Source of the DNA: Magnetococcus marinus MC-1
GTDB lineage: Bacteria > Pseudomonadota > Magnetococcia > Magnetococcales > Magnetococcaceae
Length of the DNA stretch: 64,000 bases
Direction of reading: 5' to 3'
NCBI RefSeq assembly: GCF_000014865.1
Contig: NC_008576.1
Coordinates: 3,253,501-3,317,500 of the forward strand
The notes below the pieces were generated by a model that ran no database searches, was not told where the DNA came from, and saw only the letters and a program-made list of their open reading frames with translations. The position numbers were made by a program, and so were the translations under genes. Shown here in pieces: positions 34,571 to 43,426 of the stretch (position 1 is the first letter of the stretch; each line of letters starts with the position of its first letter).

Positions 34571-35875
34571 CTCAAGTTTCGCAGTTCGTTGACCGCTCAA
34601 TTGGGCTGATATTTGCCAACCAAATCAAGGGCAAAGCTGCCTCGTATATGCTATAATTCTGGTGTCGAATCAGTCAGATAGCTCAGGGACGAGGCCAGCT
34701 TTATGGATCAGCATAACAGGGAACAGGCTACTGTGCCTACCCCCATGATTGACGACATCAAAACCCAATCCTTTGGAGTATTCGGCGTAGATAATGCTAT
34801 CGTCGATTTTCTCCAGGAATTTGGCTTCCAGGCGATATTCAATCGGCGCGGATGGAGCAAACGAACGGGGAAGGATCTTCCGACGCTGATCATGTTACTG
34901 ATCCTGCATCCTCTGCTGAAGGTGCCGTCCATTCACCTTTTTTGCCGCGATCACTTTCTGTCGGTCTTCGCGGTAGGCAAGGATACCTTCTACCGGTTGC
35001 TCCAACGCCAATTTCCATGGCGGAATGCGCATTGGGCGCTAATCAAAAAGTTACTACCCCAGTGGCGAACGCTGGATCTCGGCCCCGGCTACCTTGTTGC
35101 CGATACCACCGTCAAAGAGAAGCGTGGTGATCGTATTGAAGGTGTTTGCTGGCATCATGACCACAATACCGGCCGCTCGGTTGCTGGTTTTGAAGCAGCC
35201 CACTTGGTCTGGGTTAACAAGCAGGGAACCTTGCCACTGGATGCCGCTTTGCGTTTTTCAAAGCGGCCTCTGATCAGCAATCTGCTCCACATCCTCAGTT
35301 ACCGGTTCGATTGTCGCTCACATCTTGGACGGCGTTACCGTGAGGCGGCCAAGATGTCTAAGCTTGATCAGACTGTCGACATGGTTGCCAGAGCCATTCA
35401 AGCTGGGATTCCGGCCCAGTATTTTCTCGCCGATGCTTGGTACTCATCGGTTAAGTTCGTCAAGAAAATCCTGGATCTGGGCGTGGTCCCCCTGATCCGA
35501 TGGAAGCGCAACAACACCAAGTTCCTATTCCAGGGCGAGAGACTGACCAGCGTCGAACTTTACACCCGGTTTGCCAAAGGCAAAATCAGGAAAGCTAAGG
35601 GGTCCAAGCGCTTCAAAGGAACCTTCCTAGATGCAGAGCACCCCGAAATCGGCCTTATCCGTCTGTTCTTCGTCCGGCTGATCGATCCGAAAACCGGCTC
35701 GAAGGAGTGGGCCGTCTTTCTGACCACAGACCGGTCAATGGGACTGTCAAATATGATCGAGCACTACGCCAACCGCTGGGGGATCGAAGTTTTCTACAAG
35801 GAATCCAAACAGCACCTCGGTTTCCTTAATGAGTCCGTCCGATCCTTCGAAGCAGTCATCGCCTGCCTACACCTA

Positions 35876-37020
35876 GTGTCCCGTGCGGTTAGTTCCGTTA
35901 CATGCGGAGGAAGAAATGCTATGATTCTTTATGGCTAAACACACTTCTCCACTCGACCTGACCAGCAAGCAACGTGAAGCCCTTGAGGGGCTGCTTCGTG
36001 CCTCTAAGACACCGCAAAGTCTGATCCCCCGCATTCAGATCGTTATGCACAGCGCGGATGGCCTGTCACCACCCGAGGTGGCGAAGACTCTGGGTGTCAG
36101 CCGTCCCACCGTGTACCGCTGGCGCGCACGTTTCCAGGAACTGGGGGTGGACGGCCTGGCCGATGCGCCGCGCTCTGGTCAGCCCAGGAAACTGACCCAA
36201 GGCCAGATCCAAGCGGTGCTCCAAGCAACGGTGGAGAGGATTCCCCGCGAATCCACCCACTGGAGCGTGCGACTCATGGCCGAGTACGCCGACCTCACCA
36301 CTTGGCAGGTCCGTCAGATCTGGCAGGCCGCCGGGCTTAAGCCCCACCGCCTCAAGACCTTCAAGATCAGCAACGATCCCAACTTCGCCGAGAAGGTAAT
36401 CGACGTGGTGGGCCTGTACATGAATCCACCGCATAATGCCCTGATCCTTTCCGTAGACGAAAAAACCCAGATCCAGGCCCTGGACCGCACGCAGCCCCAG
36501 CTACCGATGAAGCCCGGCCAGATCGAGCGCCGCACCCACGACTACAAGCGTAACGGAACCACCAACCTCTACGCCGCGTTCAACATCCTCACCGGCGAGG
36601 TAATGGGGCGCACCACCAAACGCCACCGGAGCAAGGAGTTTCTGGATTTCCTACGCCAGATCGACCGCTCCACTCCAAAGGAACTGGACCTACATCTGAT
36701 CTTGGACAATTCCAGCACCCACAAAACCCAGGAGGTCCGACAATGGCTGGAGGCCAGGCCCCGCTTCAAGCTGCACTTCACTCCCACCAGCGCCTCTTGG
36801 CTCAACGCCGTGGAAAGCTGGTTCTCATCCCTGGAGCGCCGCGCAATCCACCGAGGCGTCTTCACCAGCGTCGAGGACCTGCGCCGGGAGATCCACCGCA
36901 TCATCAATGAGCACAACGCCCTCTCAGCCAAACCATTCCGCTGGACCCAAAGTGCAGAAGTTATCCTGGAGGCGGTCAACAGGGCTAAACAACTGTAACG
37001 TGACTAACCGCACGGGACAC
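35876..37020 (+). mobile_element. IS630-family element inserted in IS4 copy A
   Basis: Inverted repeats of at least 18 bp, GTGTCCCGTGCGGTTAGT, at both ends; 1145 bases long. The duplicated target dinucleotide TA (35874-35875 and 37021-37022) is the hallmark of IS630/Tc1. Removing it restores the IS4 transposase frame exactly. Confidence 0.95.
35931..36998 (+). CDS. IS630-family transposase
   Basis: 355 residues. The N-terminal HTH is GLSPPEVAKTLGVSRPTVYRWRARFQELG. The DDE catalytic half shows ILSVDEKTQIQAL (first D), LILDNSSTHKTQ (second D) and LNAVESWFSSLERR (E). The protein is complete and plausible as active. Internal start ATG at 35931 follows AGGAAGAAATG. Confidence 0.95.
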   Translation: MAKHTSPLDLTSKQREALEGLLRASKTPQSLIPRIQIVMHSADGLSPPEVAKTLGVSRPTVYRWRARFQELGVDGLADAPRSGQPRKLTQGQIQAVLQATVERIPRESTHWSVRLMAEYADLTTWQVRQIWQAAGLKPHRLKTFKISNDPNFAEKVIDVVGLYMNPPHNALILSVDEKTQIQALDRTQPQLPMKPGQIERRTHDYKRNGTTNLYAAFNILTGEVMGRTTKRHRSKEFLDFLRQIDRSTPKELDLHLILDNSSTHKTQEVRQWLEARPRFKLHFTPTSASWLNAVESWFSSLERRAIHRGVFTSVEDLRREIHRIINEHNALSAKPFRWTQSAEVILEAVNRAKQL

Positions 37021-37314
37021 TAGCTGCCATGCGCCATGCTGTCCTCTCCAGCATGGTAGCGATCAAAGGCAGCCAGCGGGATCAACTCTCCCACAATCTG
37101 GCCGCTTTGACCTATGCCCGAAAGCTCTGGCATACCTTCCGCGCCATCTTCAATGATGCCCTTGGCCGAACATCCATCCTTGAAAATCACCAAAAAAACG
37201 AGGTGATTGAACTCTTTGAACAGGAGGTTGAGGCTTGGCTCAGCAAAGCATTGATGCTCGATCCCCTTGGTTCACAACGTCAAATTCTGGCCGAAACGAA
37301 CTGCGAAACTTGAG

Positions 37315-37602
37315 AAGTTATGACGAGGGACAGCAGTTTACGTGGCGCTTACGCAGAAACGGCTTTTACACGATACAGAAATGTGGCATATTTCCTGTGA
37401 ATGATCGGGACAGGCGATAGACAGATAGAAAAGCTGCCCAATTCTCCTGGAGGATCGTCTTAAGAGTGATGCGGTTACTGGAAATGCTCTCCATAGTGGA
37501 GAAAATGATAGAGCCAAATCAGCTTGATGTCAGCAGAGTTTAGAAGGTCGGCTTTTTTGCTTTTCTCGCCCGGAGGGCGTAATGTTCTGGAAACAGATCT
37601 GA
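37315..37602. other. Gene-free stretch left of the glycosyltransferase
   Basis: No gene is supported. It begins directly after IS4 copy A. A GGCGCTTAC block near 37342, like the end of IS66-type elements, may be an IS66 relic. The right half is the 132-bp inverted repeat noted separately. Confidence 0.4.
37456..37587 (+). repeat. 132-bp inverted repeat, left copy
   Basis: By eye identical, on the opposite strand, to 39783-39914. It includes CGTCTTAAGAGTGATGCGG, a GGAAATGC-containing middle, and CGCCCGGAGGGCG with an A/T run next to it. It ends 15 bases before the glycosyltransferase start. The pair encloses two convergent glycan genes. Recombination across it would flip those genes. Confidence 0.85.
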
Positions 37603-38715
37603 ATGAACGGACTTAAAGAGCCAACAGTTCTGGAAAATCTCTATCAAACCAATCATGGTCGCAAAGCCGCACTTTGCTACATCACCCTGCCTTTTGCCAA
37701 TCCCAACTTGGGGCCCACGCATCCGAGTTTGCAGACCGCAATGACTATGGCCCGGATCATGGCGGATAAAGGGTTTGATATTGATGTCTTGCATCACATG
37801 TTTGTGGGTGATTGGGATCTCTCCAGGTATCAGGTCCTGTTGGGTTTTGGCTACCCTTTCGAACGCAGTTTTAACAAACCATTTGCAGGAAAACGCATCT
37901 ACTTTGCCACAGGTGCCGCCACCTGCCAGCGTAACGTAGCAGAGCTTGAGCGTATTCAGGCTTTTCAACGCCGTCATGGGGTGCTCTACCCCCCCAGGCG
38001 CTTAAAGCCCTATCCCGATTATGCCTCAAGCATGCTCAGTGATGCGATCTTTTGTACCGGGAACGGGTGGACCATGCAGACCTATCGTGCACACTTTAAC
38101 GGGCCTATTTTTCGTACCCCAACCCACGCTCATTTTACACCCAATCAGCAGGTGTTGCCGCGGGATTACACCCAAGCCAGAACCCATTTTTTGTGGATTG
38201 GGGGGGCAGGTTTGTTGCTCAAAGGGCTGGATCTATGTATCGAGGCCTTCTTGAACCAAGAGCATGTTACCTTGCACGTGTGTTGTCCAATGGAAGAGAG
38301 GTTCTTGGCTGTTTATGCCGAAGCATTGAAGACGACAAACCGCATTAAGTTATACGGTTTTATGGATCTTGCGTCCCCAGCCTTTGCCCAACTTCTGGCA
38401 CAATGTGGCTATGTGCTCTTTCCTTCTGCCTCAGAGGCTGGTGCCAGTAGTTGCCTGGACGCTATGGCCCATGGATTGGTCCCCGTGGTCACAGAGCAAG
38501 CCAGTGTGGATGTTCAAGGCGCAGGGTTTATCCTGCCCGATACCTCCGTACAGACCATCGCCACCCATGTAGGCCATCTGGCCAATCTGGATCCAAATCA
38601 TTTACAGATGCGTGCCCAGGCCAGCTTTGAGAAGGTAAACAAGCATCATCGGCTGGAGCACTTCTCCCAAGCATTTGCCCAGGCTTGGGATGCCGTGGTT
38701 AGGCCCGACATGTGA
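37603..38715 (+). CDS. Glycosyltransferase, GT4-like
   Basis: 370 residues. Rossmann-like N-terminal half, then a GT-B donor domain: FLWIGGAGLLLKGLDLCIEAFL near 197-218, and ALFPSASEAGASSCLDA-type end FPSASEAGASSCLDAMAHG near 272-290, followed by VPVVTEQASVDVQGAGF. The E-x7-E-like loop of retaining GT4/GT1 enzymes appears as SEAGASSCLDA. It transfers sugar from a nucleotide donor in glycan assembly. Its 3' end overlaps the convergent gene by 17 bases. It starts behind the inverted repeat, possibly under a promoter within it. Confidence 0.83.
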   Translation: MNGLKEPTVLENLYQTNHGRKAALCYITLPFANPNLGPTHPSLQTAMTMARIMADKGFDIDVLHHMFVGDWDLSRYQVLLGFGYPFERSFNKPFAGKRIYFATGAATCQRNVAELERIQAFQRRHGVLYPPRRLKPYPDYASSMLSDAIFCTGNGWTMQTYRAHFNGPIFRTPTHAHFTPNQQVLPRDYTQARTHFLWIGGAGLLLKGLDLCIEAFLNQEHVTLHVCCPMEERFLAVYAEALKTTNRIKLYGFMDLASPAFAQLLAQCGYVLFPSASEAGASSCLDAMAHGLVPVVTEQASVDVQGAGFILPDTSVQTIATHVGHLANLDPNHLQMRAQASFEKVNKHHRLEHFSQAFAQAWDAVVRPDM

Positions 38716-39607
38716 GGGTAAATTGACCATCTACACTGGCAATCCAGAGATCGGGCCGCAATTGATGAAGGTCGGCATGATGCATACCATCCCTATTCCA
38801 ACCCCTTCCTGATGGCTTCAGGATAGGAATAGGGTCAGAAATCTCTACGTAGTGTGTCTGGTCCAGTTGCTGGATGTGAAAAGCGTTTACTGAGTGCCCA
38901 TAGTGCGGCTCGCAATTCTGGGTTAAACGATAAAGCTTTTCCTGGTGACGAAAAACACGTCCAGAGGGTCGAGCGTAGCGGGGATCACTCTGACGGATCC
39001 ACCCACTGGGGTGGGGTTCCCACCCGGAGAGCAAGTTTTTGGAGTAGAATAGCTGGAGCGTATCATTTCCATAGGGCGTGGGGCAGGTTAACATCCACCA
39101 GTGTTGCCCATGGTGAAACAGGGTGGCATCGGCGTGCATGCCGTCCAACAATTTAGCCACAGCCACCCACTGGTAGGGAAATTTTTTGGCCACGTAGAGA
39201 TACACACCACCCGAGGCTAAGTCTTCGGGAATCATGAGCACATTCCCTTGAAGTGCAAAGATAAATGGGTAGGAGAGGTGGCTAGGGGTCTCCAAAGCAA
39301 TGCCACCGTAGTGCCAATTGCGCAGATCATGGCTGCTTGAGACGCAGATGACCCCTTTGTCTTTAATGAGTGCTTCATAAAACAGATACCAGCGTCCTTC
39401 ATGGGGCCACAGAAAGGGGTCCGCCACAAATTTAGCTTGGTCAGCACCGCAATGGGAGGCATCCAGACTAGGCATGTCAGAGTGGAACGGTCGCAGTGTA
39501 AAGGGATCGGGACCGGAAAAAATTCCAATGGACCAGTTGCTCTGTTTTTGCATGAATATTCTCTGGAAAAAGGGTATAGGCTGTCCCTGTTTTTTTTCGT
39601 GTCCCAT
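38699..39607 (-). CDS. Five-bladed beta-propeller glycan protein (GH43/GINT1_N-like)
   Basis: 302 residues; MQKQSNWSIGIFSG near 39553 is an alternative start, closer to the domain. The opening (WSIGIFSGPDPFTLRP) and FVADPFLWPHEGRWYLFYEA are the signature of the N-terminal propeller of glucosamine-inositolphosphorylceramide transferase-like and GH43/68-fold proteins. The later DATLFHHGQHWWMLTCP and SDPRYARPSGRVFRHQEKLYRLTQNCEPHYGHSV fit. It is linked to surface-glycan synthesis genes in other bacteria. Faces the glycosyltransferase and overlaps its end. Catalysis is not assured; it could be a binding module. Confidence 0.75.
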   Translation of the reverse strand: MGHEKKQGQPIPFFQRIFMQKQSNWSIGIFSGPDPFTLRPFHSDMPSLDASHCGADQAKFVADPFLWPHEGRWYLFYEALIKDKGVICVSSSHDLRNWHYGGIALETPSHLSYPFIFALQGNVLMIPEDLASGGVYLYVAKKFPYQWVAVAKLLDGMHADATLFHHGQHWWMLTCPTPYGNDTLQLFYSKNLLSGWEPHPSGWIRQSDPRYARPSGRVFRHQEKLYRLTQNCEPHYGHSVNAFHIQQLDQTHYVEISDPIPILKPSGRGWNRDGMHHADLHQLRPDLWIASVDGQFTLTCRA

Positions 39608-39782
39608 GCATAGGTGCAGCCATGGCTGTCTCCCCGGGAAGGTTGATAATCACGACACTTCAGCAGAAGACCTCTCTTGACCCAATCCGCTCCAAAAACA
39701 GGAGAAGAGCAGAGTGAGGTTCACCGCAAGACTTTTGCGATTCTCAAGCCCTGTTTTGAGGCTCAGATATGAACCTCTTTTC
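39608..39782. other. Gene-free stretch upstream of the propeller gene
   Basis: No gene is supported. The AT- and purine-rich sequence before the 132-bp repeat could hold the promoter of the propeller gene, but no clear -35/-10 pair is visible. Confidence 0.35.
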
Positions 39783-39914
39783 GAACATTACGCCCTCCGG
39801 GCGAGAAAAGCAAAAAAGCCGACCTTCTAAACTCTGCTGACATCAAGCTGATTTGGCTCTATCATTTTCTCCACTATGGAGAGCATTTCCAGTAACCGCA
39901 TCACTCTTAAGACG
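39783..39914 (-). repeat. 132-bp inverted repeat, right copy
   Basis: Exact reverse complement of 37456-37587. Immediately to its right begins the IS66 relic with GTAACCGTTCAGAG. The same outer edge, CGTCTTAAG, is followed by different sequence on each side, so the repeat ends are real junctions. Confidence 0.85.
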
Positions 39915-40642
39915 TAACCGTTCAGAGACCCCGATATCAAGCGGTTACTGGAGCCGGTAACGGTGGTACGGGGTTTCCCTTTCTCCGTTCAGCAATCACC
40001 TTAGCAAGATAGTCCCAGGGGGACACGTTCCGCAATCGACAAGTTTCGATGACGCTAGCCAGCACACCCAATACTTGGCTCCCTTCTGCCGTACGAGTTC
40101 CGTGGCTGATTAAACGCGCGATGACCCAGTGGCGCAGCGCACGTTCAGCATCATTGTTTGTCAGTGGCAACCCCGGAGATCTCAAGGGTAGCCAGATGAC
40201 ATCCCAGTCATTGAGAAGCTCAACGGCAAGGCTGCGAACCTTCTCGGACGGGGGATAATCTCTGTATATTTCGCAGTATCCCTGGAAATCTTCCAAAATC
40301 GACGCGGCAGCAGGCGGATCCGATCCGTCTTTGACCTCTTCGACCATGTATTCCAGGACTTCCAATACCCTGGAGCCGAATCGTTTGGTCTCTTTATCCA
40401 GGCTTACCGACAACCCTTTGGCCTTCCGGATCAGGTGTGCCCAGCAACGCAGCCGCTTTGAAAAAGTCCGGTAGTTCATGAGTCCGTCGCTCATCAGCCA
40501 GCCCGCGAATTCCTCGGTCAGGATATCCATGACCATTTGCCGTGTCCGAGGTCCCACGCAAAACAAGACTGTATTGGCCGTCGCGAAAACCCAAAGCCAG
40601 AAGTGGCTCCATTTTTTGGACAGCAAACAGCCGTTTCTTAGG
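39915..40642 (-). mobile_element. IS66-type relic A
   Basis: Begins with GTAACCGTTCAGAG at 39915, an IS66-like end, and runs to the IS3 junction at 40643. It holds only the 3' part of a TnpC gene. The other part of this IS66 is not found in the window. It differs from the IS66 relic B at 43427 in sequence, so the two are not halves of one element. Confidence 0.7.
39937..40642 (-). pseudogene. IS66 TnpC transposase, 3' fragment (A)
   Basis: The C-terminal 220 or so codons of a TnpC: MVMDILTEEFAGWLMSDGLMNY, RTFSKRLRCWAHLIRKAKGL, GLPLTNNDAERALRHWVIARL (the NNxAERA motif holds the last acidic residue), and RNVSPWDYLAKVIAERRKG. No N-terminal part precedes it because an IS3 element begins at 40643. 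Confidence 0.85.
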
Positions 40643-40655
40643 TGAAGCCTCTCGG

Positions 40656-41510
40656 TTATGCAGCCTCACTCCACAGCTCAGTTTCGTAGACCGAGTTGGG
40701 GGACAAGCCGCCTAAAGATGAATGTGGCCTACGTTCATTATAGAACTGGATCCAATGGCCGATTCCATGATGAGCTTTTGAACCTGTCTCGAAGGCATGC
40801 AGGTAAACACACTCATACTTCAAAGAACGCCAGAGACGCTCAATAAACACATTATCCGTCCATGCTCCTTTGCCGTCCATAGATATCTTTATATCAGCCT
40901 CTTTGAGTGTCTCAGTGAAACTCTGGCTGGTAAACTGACTGCCCTGATCCGTATTGAAAATCTCTGGCTTTCCGAACTTGTTTAAAGCCTCCTCCAAGGC
41001 CTCAACACAGAAATCGGCCTCCATCGTATTGGAGAGTCGCCAGGAGAGTACACAGCGACTATGCCAATCCATAATCGCAACCAGATAGAGAAACCCTCTC
41101 CGCATCGGAATATAGGTAATGTCAGTACACCAGACCTGATTGGGCTTATCTATCACCAGATCCCGTAATAAATATGGGTACTTGACGTGTTCTGGATGAG
41201 GTTTGGTCGTGCGAGGCCTTTGATATATCGGGACCAATCCCATCTTGGCCATTAATCGGCATATCTTCTTGCGCCCAACACAATAGCCCTCATGATTACG
41301 AAGATGACGAGCCATTTGACGAGCCCCATAGAAGGGGGTCTCCATAAACTGCCTATCAATCAACTCCATCAGTTTCAGGTTGAGAGGACTTTCGCCTTTC
41401 TCTTGATAGTAGAATGAGGATCGACTGAGACTGACGAGCGCACACTGTCGTAGAATGCTGAGCCGTGGGTGATCAGGCTTGATCATTTCCTTCCTCCGGG
41501 CGGGGCTCAT
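40656..41510 (-). CDS. IS3-family transposase OrfB
   Basis: 284 residues: HTH_21-type start (RLSILRQCALVSLSRSSFYYQ), then the rve domain with VWCTDITYIPMRRGFLYLVAIMDWHSR (first D), IFNTDQGSQFTS (second D) and WTDNVFIERLWRSLKYE (E). Overlaps the orfA end, as IS3 elements need for the -1 shifted OrfAB. Intact in itself but OrfA is broken, so active transposase is unlikely. Confidence 0.95.
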   Translation of the reverse strand: MSPARRKEMIKPDHPRLSILRQCALVSLSRSSFYYQEKGESPLNLKLMELIDRQFMETPFYGARQMARHLRNHEGYCVGRKKICRLMAKMGLVPIYQRPRTTKPHPEHVKYPYLLRDLVIDKPNQVWCTDITYIPMRRGFLYLVAIMDWHSRCVLSWRLSNTMEADFCVEALEEALNKFGKPEIFNTDQGSQFTSQSFTETLKEADIKISMDGKGAWTDNVFIERLWRSLKYECVYLHAFETGSKAHHGIGHWIQFYNERRPHSSLGGLSPNSVYETELWSEAA

Positions 41511-41678
41511 CGTCCGAAGGCTCTCTTTAAAAAATCATTCTCCACCGTCAACTGGCCAATCTTGGCGTGAAGATCACGCACCTCATCCTCATGTTCTTTT
41601 TCATTCTTAGCGTTCTTTCCTGTGAACGTATCGGTCAGACCATCTATAGCAGCCTTCTTCCACTTTGTAACCAAGGTA

Positions 41679-43275
41679 CTCAAGTTTCGCAGTTCGTTTC
41701 GGCTAGAATTTGACGTTGTGAACCAAGGGGATCGAGCATCAATGCCTTGCTGAGCCAAGCCTCGACCTCCTGTTCAAAGAGTTCAATTACCTCGTTTTTT
41801 TGGTGATTTTCAAGAATGGATGTTCGGCCAAGGGCATCATTGAAGATGGCGCGGAAGGTATGCCAGAGCTTTCGGGCATAGGTCAAAGCGGCCAGATTGT
41901 GGGAGAGTTGATCCCGCTGGCTGCCTTTGATCGCCACCATGCTGGAGAGAACAGCATGGCGCATGGCAGCTAAGTGTAGGCAGGCGATGACTGCTTCGAA
42001 GGATCGGACGGATTCATTAAGGAAACCAAGGTGCTGTTTGGATTCCTTGTAGAAAACTTCGATTCCCCAGCGGTTGGCGTAGTGCTCGATCATATTTGAC
42101 AGCCCCATTGACCGGTCTGTGGTCAGAAAGACGGCCCACTCCTTCGAGCCGGTTTTCGGATCGATCAGCCGGACGAAGAACAGACGTATAAGGCCGATTT
42201 CGGGGTGCTCTGCATCTAGGAAGGTTCCTTTGAAGCGCTTGGACCCCTTAGCTTTCCTGATTTTGCCCTTGGCAAACCGGGTGTAAAGTTCGACGCTGGT
42301 CAGTCTCTCGCCCTGGAATAGGAACTTGGTGTTGTTGCGCTTCCATCGGATCAGGGGGACCACGCCCAGATCCAGGATTTTCTTGACGAACTTAACCGAT
42401 GAGTACCAAGCATCGGCGAGAAAATACTGGGCCGGAATCCCAGCTTGAATGGCTCTGGCAACCATGTCGACAGTCTGATCAAGCTTAGACATCTTGGCCG
42501 CCTCACGGTAACGCCGTCCAAGATGTGAGCGACAATCGAACCGGTAACTGAGGATGTGGAGCAGATTGCTGATCAGAGGCCGCTTTGAAAAACGCAAAGC
42601 GGCATCCAGTGGCAAGGTTCCCTGCTTGTTAACCCAGACCAAGTGGGCTGCTTCAAAACCTGCAACCGAGCGGCCGGTATTGTGGTCATGATGCCAGCAA
42701 ACACCTTCAATACGATCACCACGCTTCTCTTTGACGGTGGTATCGGCAACAAGGTAGCCGGGGCCGAGATCCAGCGTTCGCCACTGGGGTAGTAACTTTT
42801 TGATTAGCGCCCAATGCGCATTCCGCCATGGAAATTGGCATTGGAGCAACCGGTAGAAGGTATCCTTGCCTACCGCGAAGACCGACAGAAAGTGATCGCG
42901 GCAAAAAAGGTGAATGGACGGCACCTTCAGCAGAGGATGCAGGATCAGTAACATGATCAGCGTCGGAAGATCCTTCCCCGTTCGTTTGCTCCATCCGCGC
43001 CGATTGAATATCGCCTGGAAGCCAATTTCCTGGAGAAAATCGACGATAGCATTATCTACGCCGAATACTCCAAAGGATTGGGTTTTGATCTCGTCAATCA
43101 TGGGGGTAGGCACAGTAGCCTGTTCCCTGTTATGCTGATTCATAAAGCTGGCCTCGTCCCTGAGCTATCTGACTGATTCGACACCAGAATTATAGCATAT
43201 ACGAGGCAGCTTTGCCCTTGATTTGGTTGGCAAATATCAGCCCAATTGAGCGGTCAACGAACTGCGAAACTTGAG
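41679..43275 (-). mobile_element. IS4-superfamily element, copy B
   Basis: 1597 bases, ends CTCAAGTTTCGCAG and its inverse. Flanked by the CAAGGTA duplication. Inserted into IS3 orfA. Same family as copy A at 34571-37314 and in the opposite orientation, so they flank 4.4 kb as inverted copies. Confidence 0.92.
41680..43143 (-). CDS. IS4-superfamily transposase, intact copy
   Basis: 487 residues. DDE: VADTTVKEKRGDR, FLADAWYSSVKF, and the YREK signature YANRWGIEVFYKESK. N-terminal part with HLFCRDHFLSVFAVGKDTFYRLL. Full length and likely active. The stop lies in the terminal repeat one base from the element end. Confidence 0.93.
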   Translation of the reverse strand: MNQHNREQATVPTPMIDEIKTQSFGVFGVDNAIVDFLQEIGFQAIFNRRGWSKRTGKDLPTLIMLLILHPLLKVPSIHLFCRDHFLSVFAVGKDTFYRLLQCQFPWRNAHWALIKKLLPQWRTLDLGPGYLVADTTVKEKRGDRIEGVCWHHDHNTGRSVAGFEAAHLVWVNKQGTLPLDAALRFSKRPLISNLLHILSYRFDCRSHLGRRYREAAKMSKLDQTVDMVARAIQAGIPAQYFLADAWYSSVKFVKKILDLGVVPLIRWKRNNTKFLFQGERLTSVELYTRFAKGKIRKAKGSKRFKGTFLDAEHPEIGLIRLFFVRLIDPKTGSKEWAVFLTTDRSMGLSNMIEHYANRWGIEVFYKESKQHLGFLNESVRSFEAVIACLHLAAMRHAVLSSMVAIKGSQRDQLSHNLAALTYARKLWHTFRAIFNDALGRTSILENHQKNEVIELFEQEVEAWLSKALMLDPLGSQRQILAETNCET

Positions 43276-43426
43276 CAAGGTAGAATGAATACCGTGTTTA
43301 GTCGCCAGTTCAGCTAAAGTCTGCTCTCCTCGGATCGCTTCCATAGCAACTTTTGCCTTGAATTGGGCAGAGTGATTTTTACGTTTCGCCATCTCAAACT
43401 CCATTTGTTCAAAGTGCGAAACTTCA

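Larger units (their letters stand above)
34703..37313 (+). pseudogene. IS4-type transposase, disrupted by IS630
   Basis: Codons up to CLHL at about 35875 and codons from AAMRHAVLSS at about 37022 together equal the 487-residue transposase of copy B, with a few silent or single-residue changes. DDE residues: LVADTTVKEK, FLADAWYSS; IS4 signature YANRWGIEVFYKESK with Y-x2-R-x3-E-x6-K. The IS630 insertion after the signature ends translation early in unrelated sequence, so the gene is inactive. Confidence 0.9.
34571..37314 (+). mobile_element. IS4-superfamily element, copy A, interrupted by IS630
   Basis: Terminal inverted repeats begin CTCAAGTTTCGCAGTTCG at 34571 and the mirror copy ends at 37314. 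It is an identical design to copy B at 41679-43275 but inserted in the opposite direction. The 5' transposase part and the 3' part match copy B in sequence; an IS630 element (35876-37020) separates them. I see no target duplication around copy A: left flank AACTCAT, right flank AAGTTAT. Recombination between copies A and B probably shaped the region. Confidence 0.85.
41672..43282. repeat. CAAGGTA target duplication of IS4 copy B
   Basis: CAAGGTA stands directly outside both ends: 41672-41678 and 43276-43282. It is the 7-bp target duplication left by IS4 copy B. Confidence 0.85.
41507..43392 (-). pseudogene. IS3-family OrfA, split by IS4 copy B
   Basis: Read from ATG at 43392: MAKRKNHSAQFKAKVAMEAI with HTH to HGIHST, then broken at the IS4 insertion (41679-43275). 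It continues with LVTKWKKAAIDGLTDTF and ends LTVENDFLKRAFGR at 41507. The two pieces join in frame once the IS4 and one copy of its target repeat are removed. Confidence 0.92.
40643..43426 (-). mobile_element. IS3-family element, interrupted by IS4 copy B
   Basis: Ends read TGAAGCCTC at 40643 and TGAAGTTTC (other strand) ending at 43426; a further AGG/CCT pair extends the palindromic ends. Contains orfA (split) and orfB. Flanking DNA on the two sides is two different IS66 genes, and no 3-4 bp direct target repeat is seen, so it stands at a rearrangement junction. Confidence 0.85.

Noticed and set aside
40394-40669. 91-residue minus-strand ORF beside the IS66 TnpC relic
   Set aside because: It is another frame of the TnpC fragment joined to the IS3 end.
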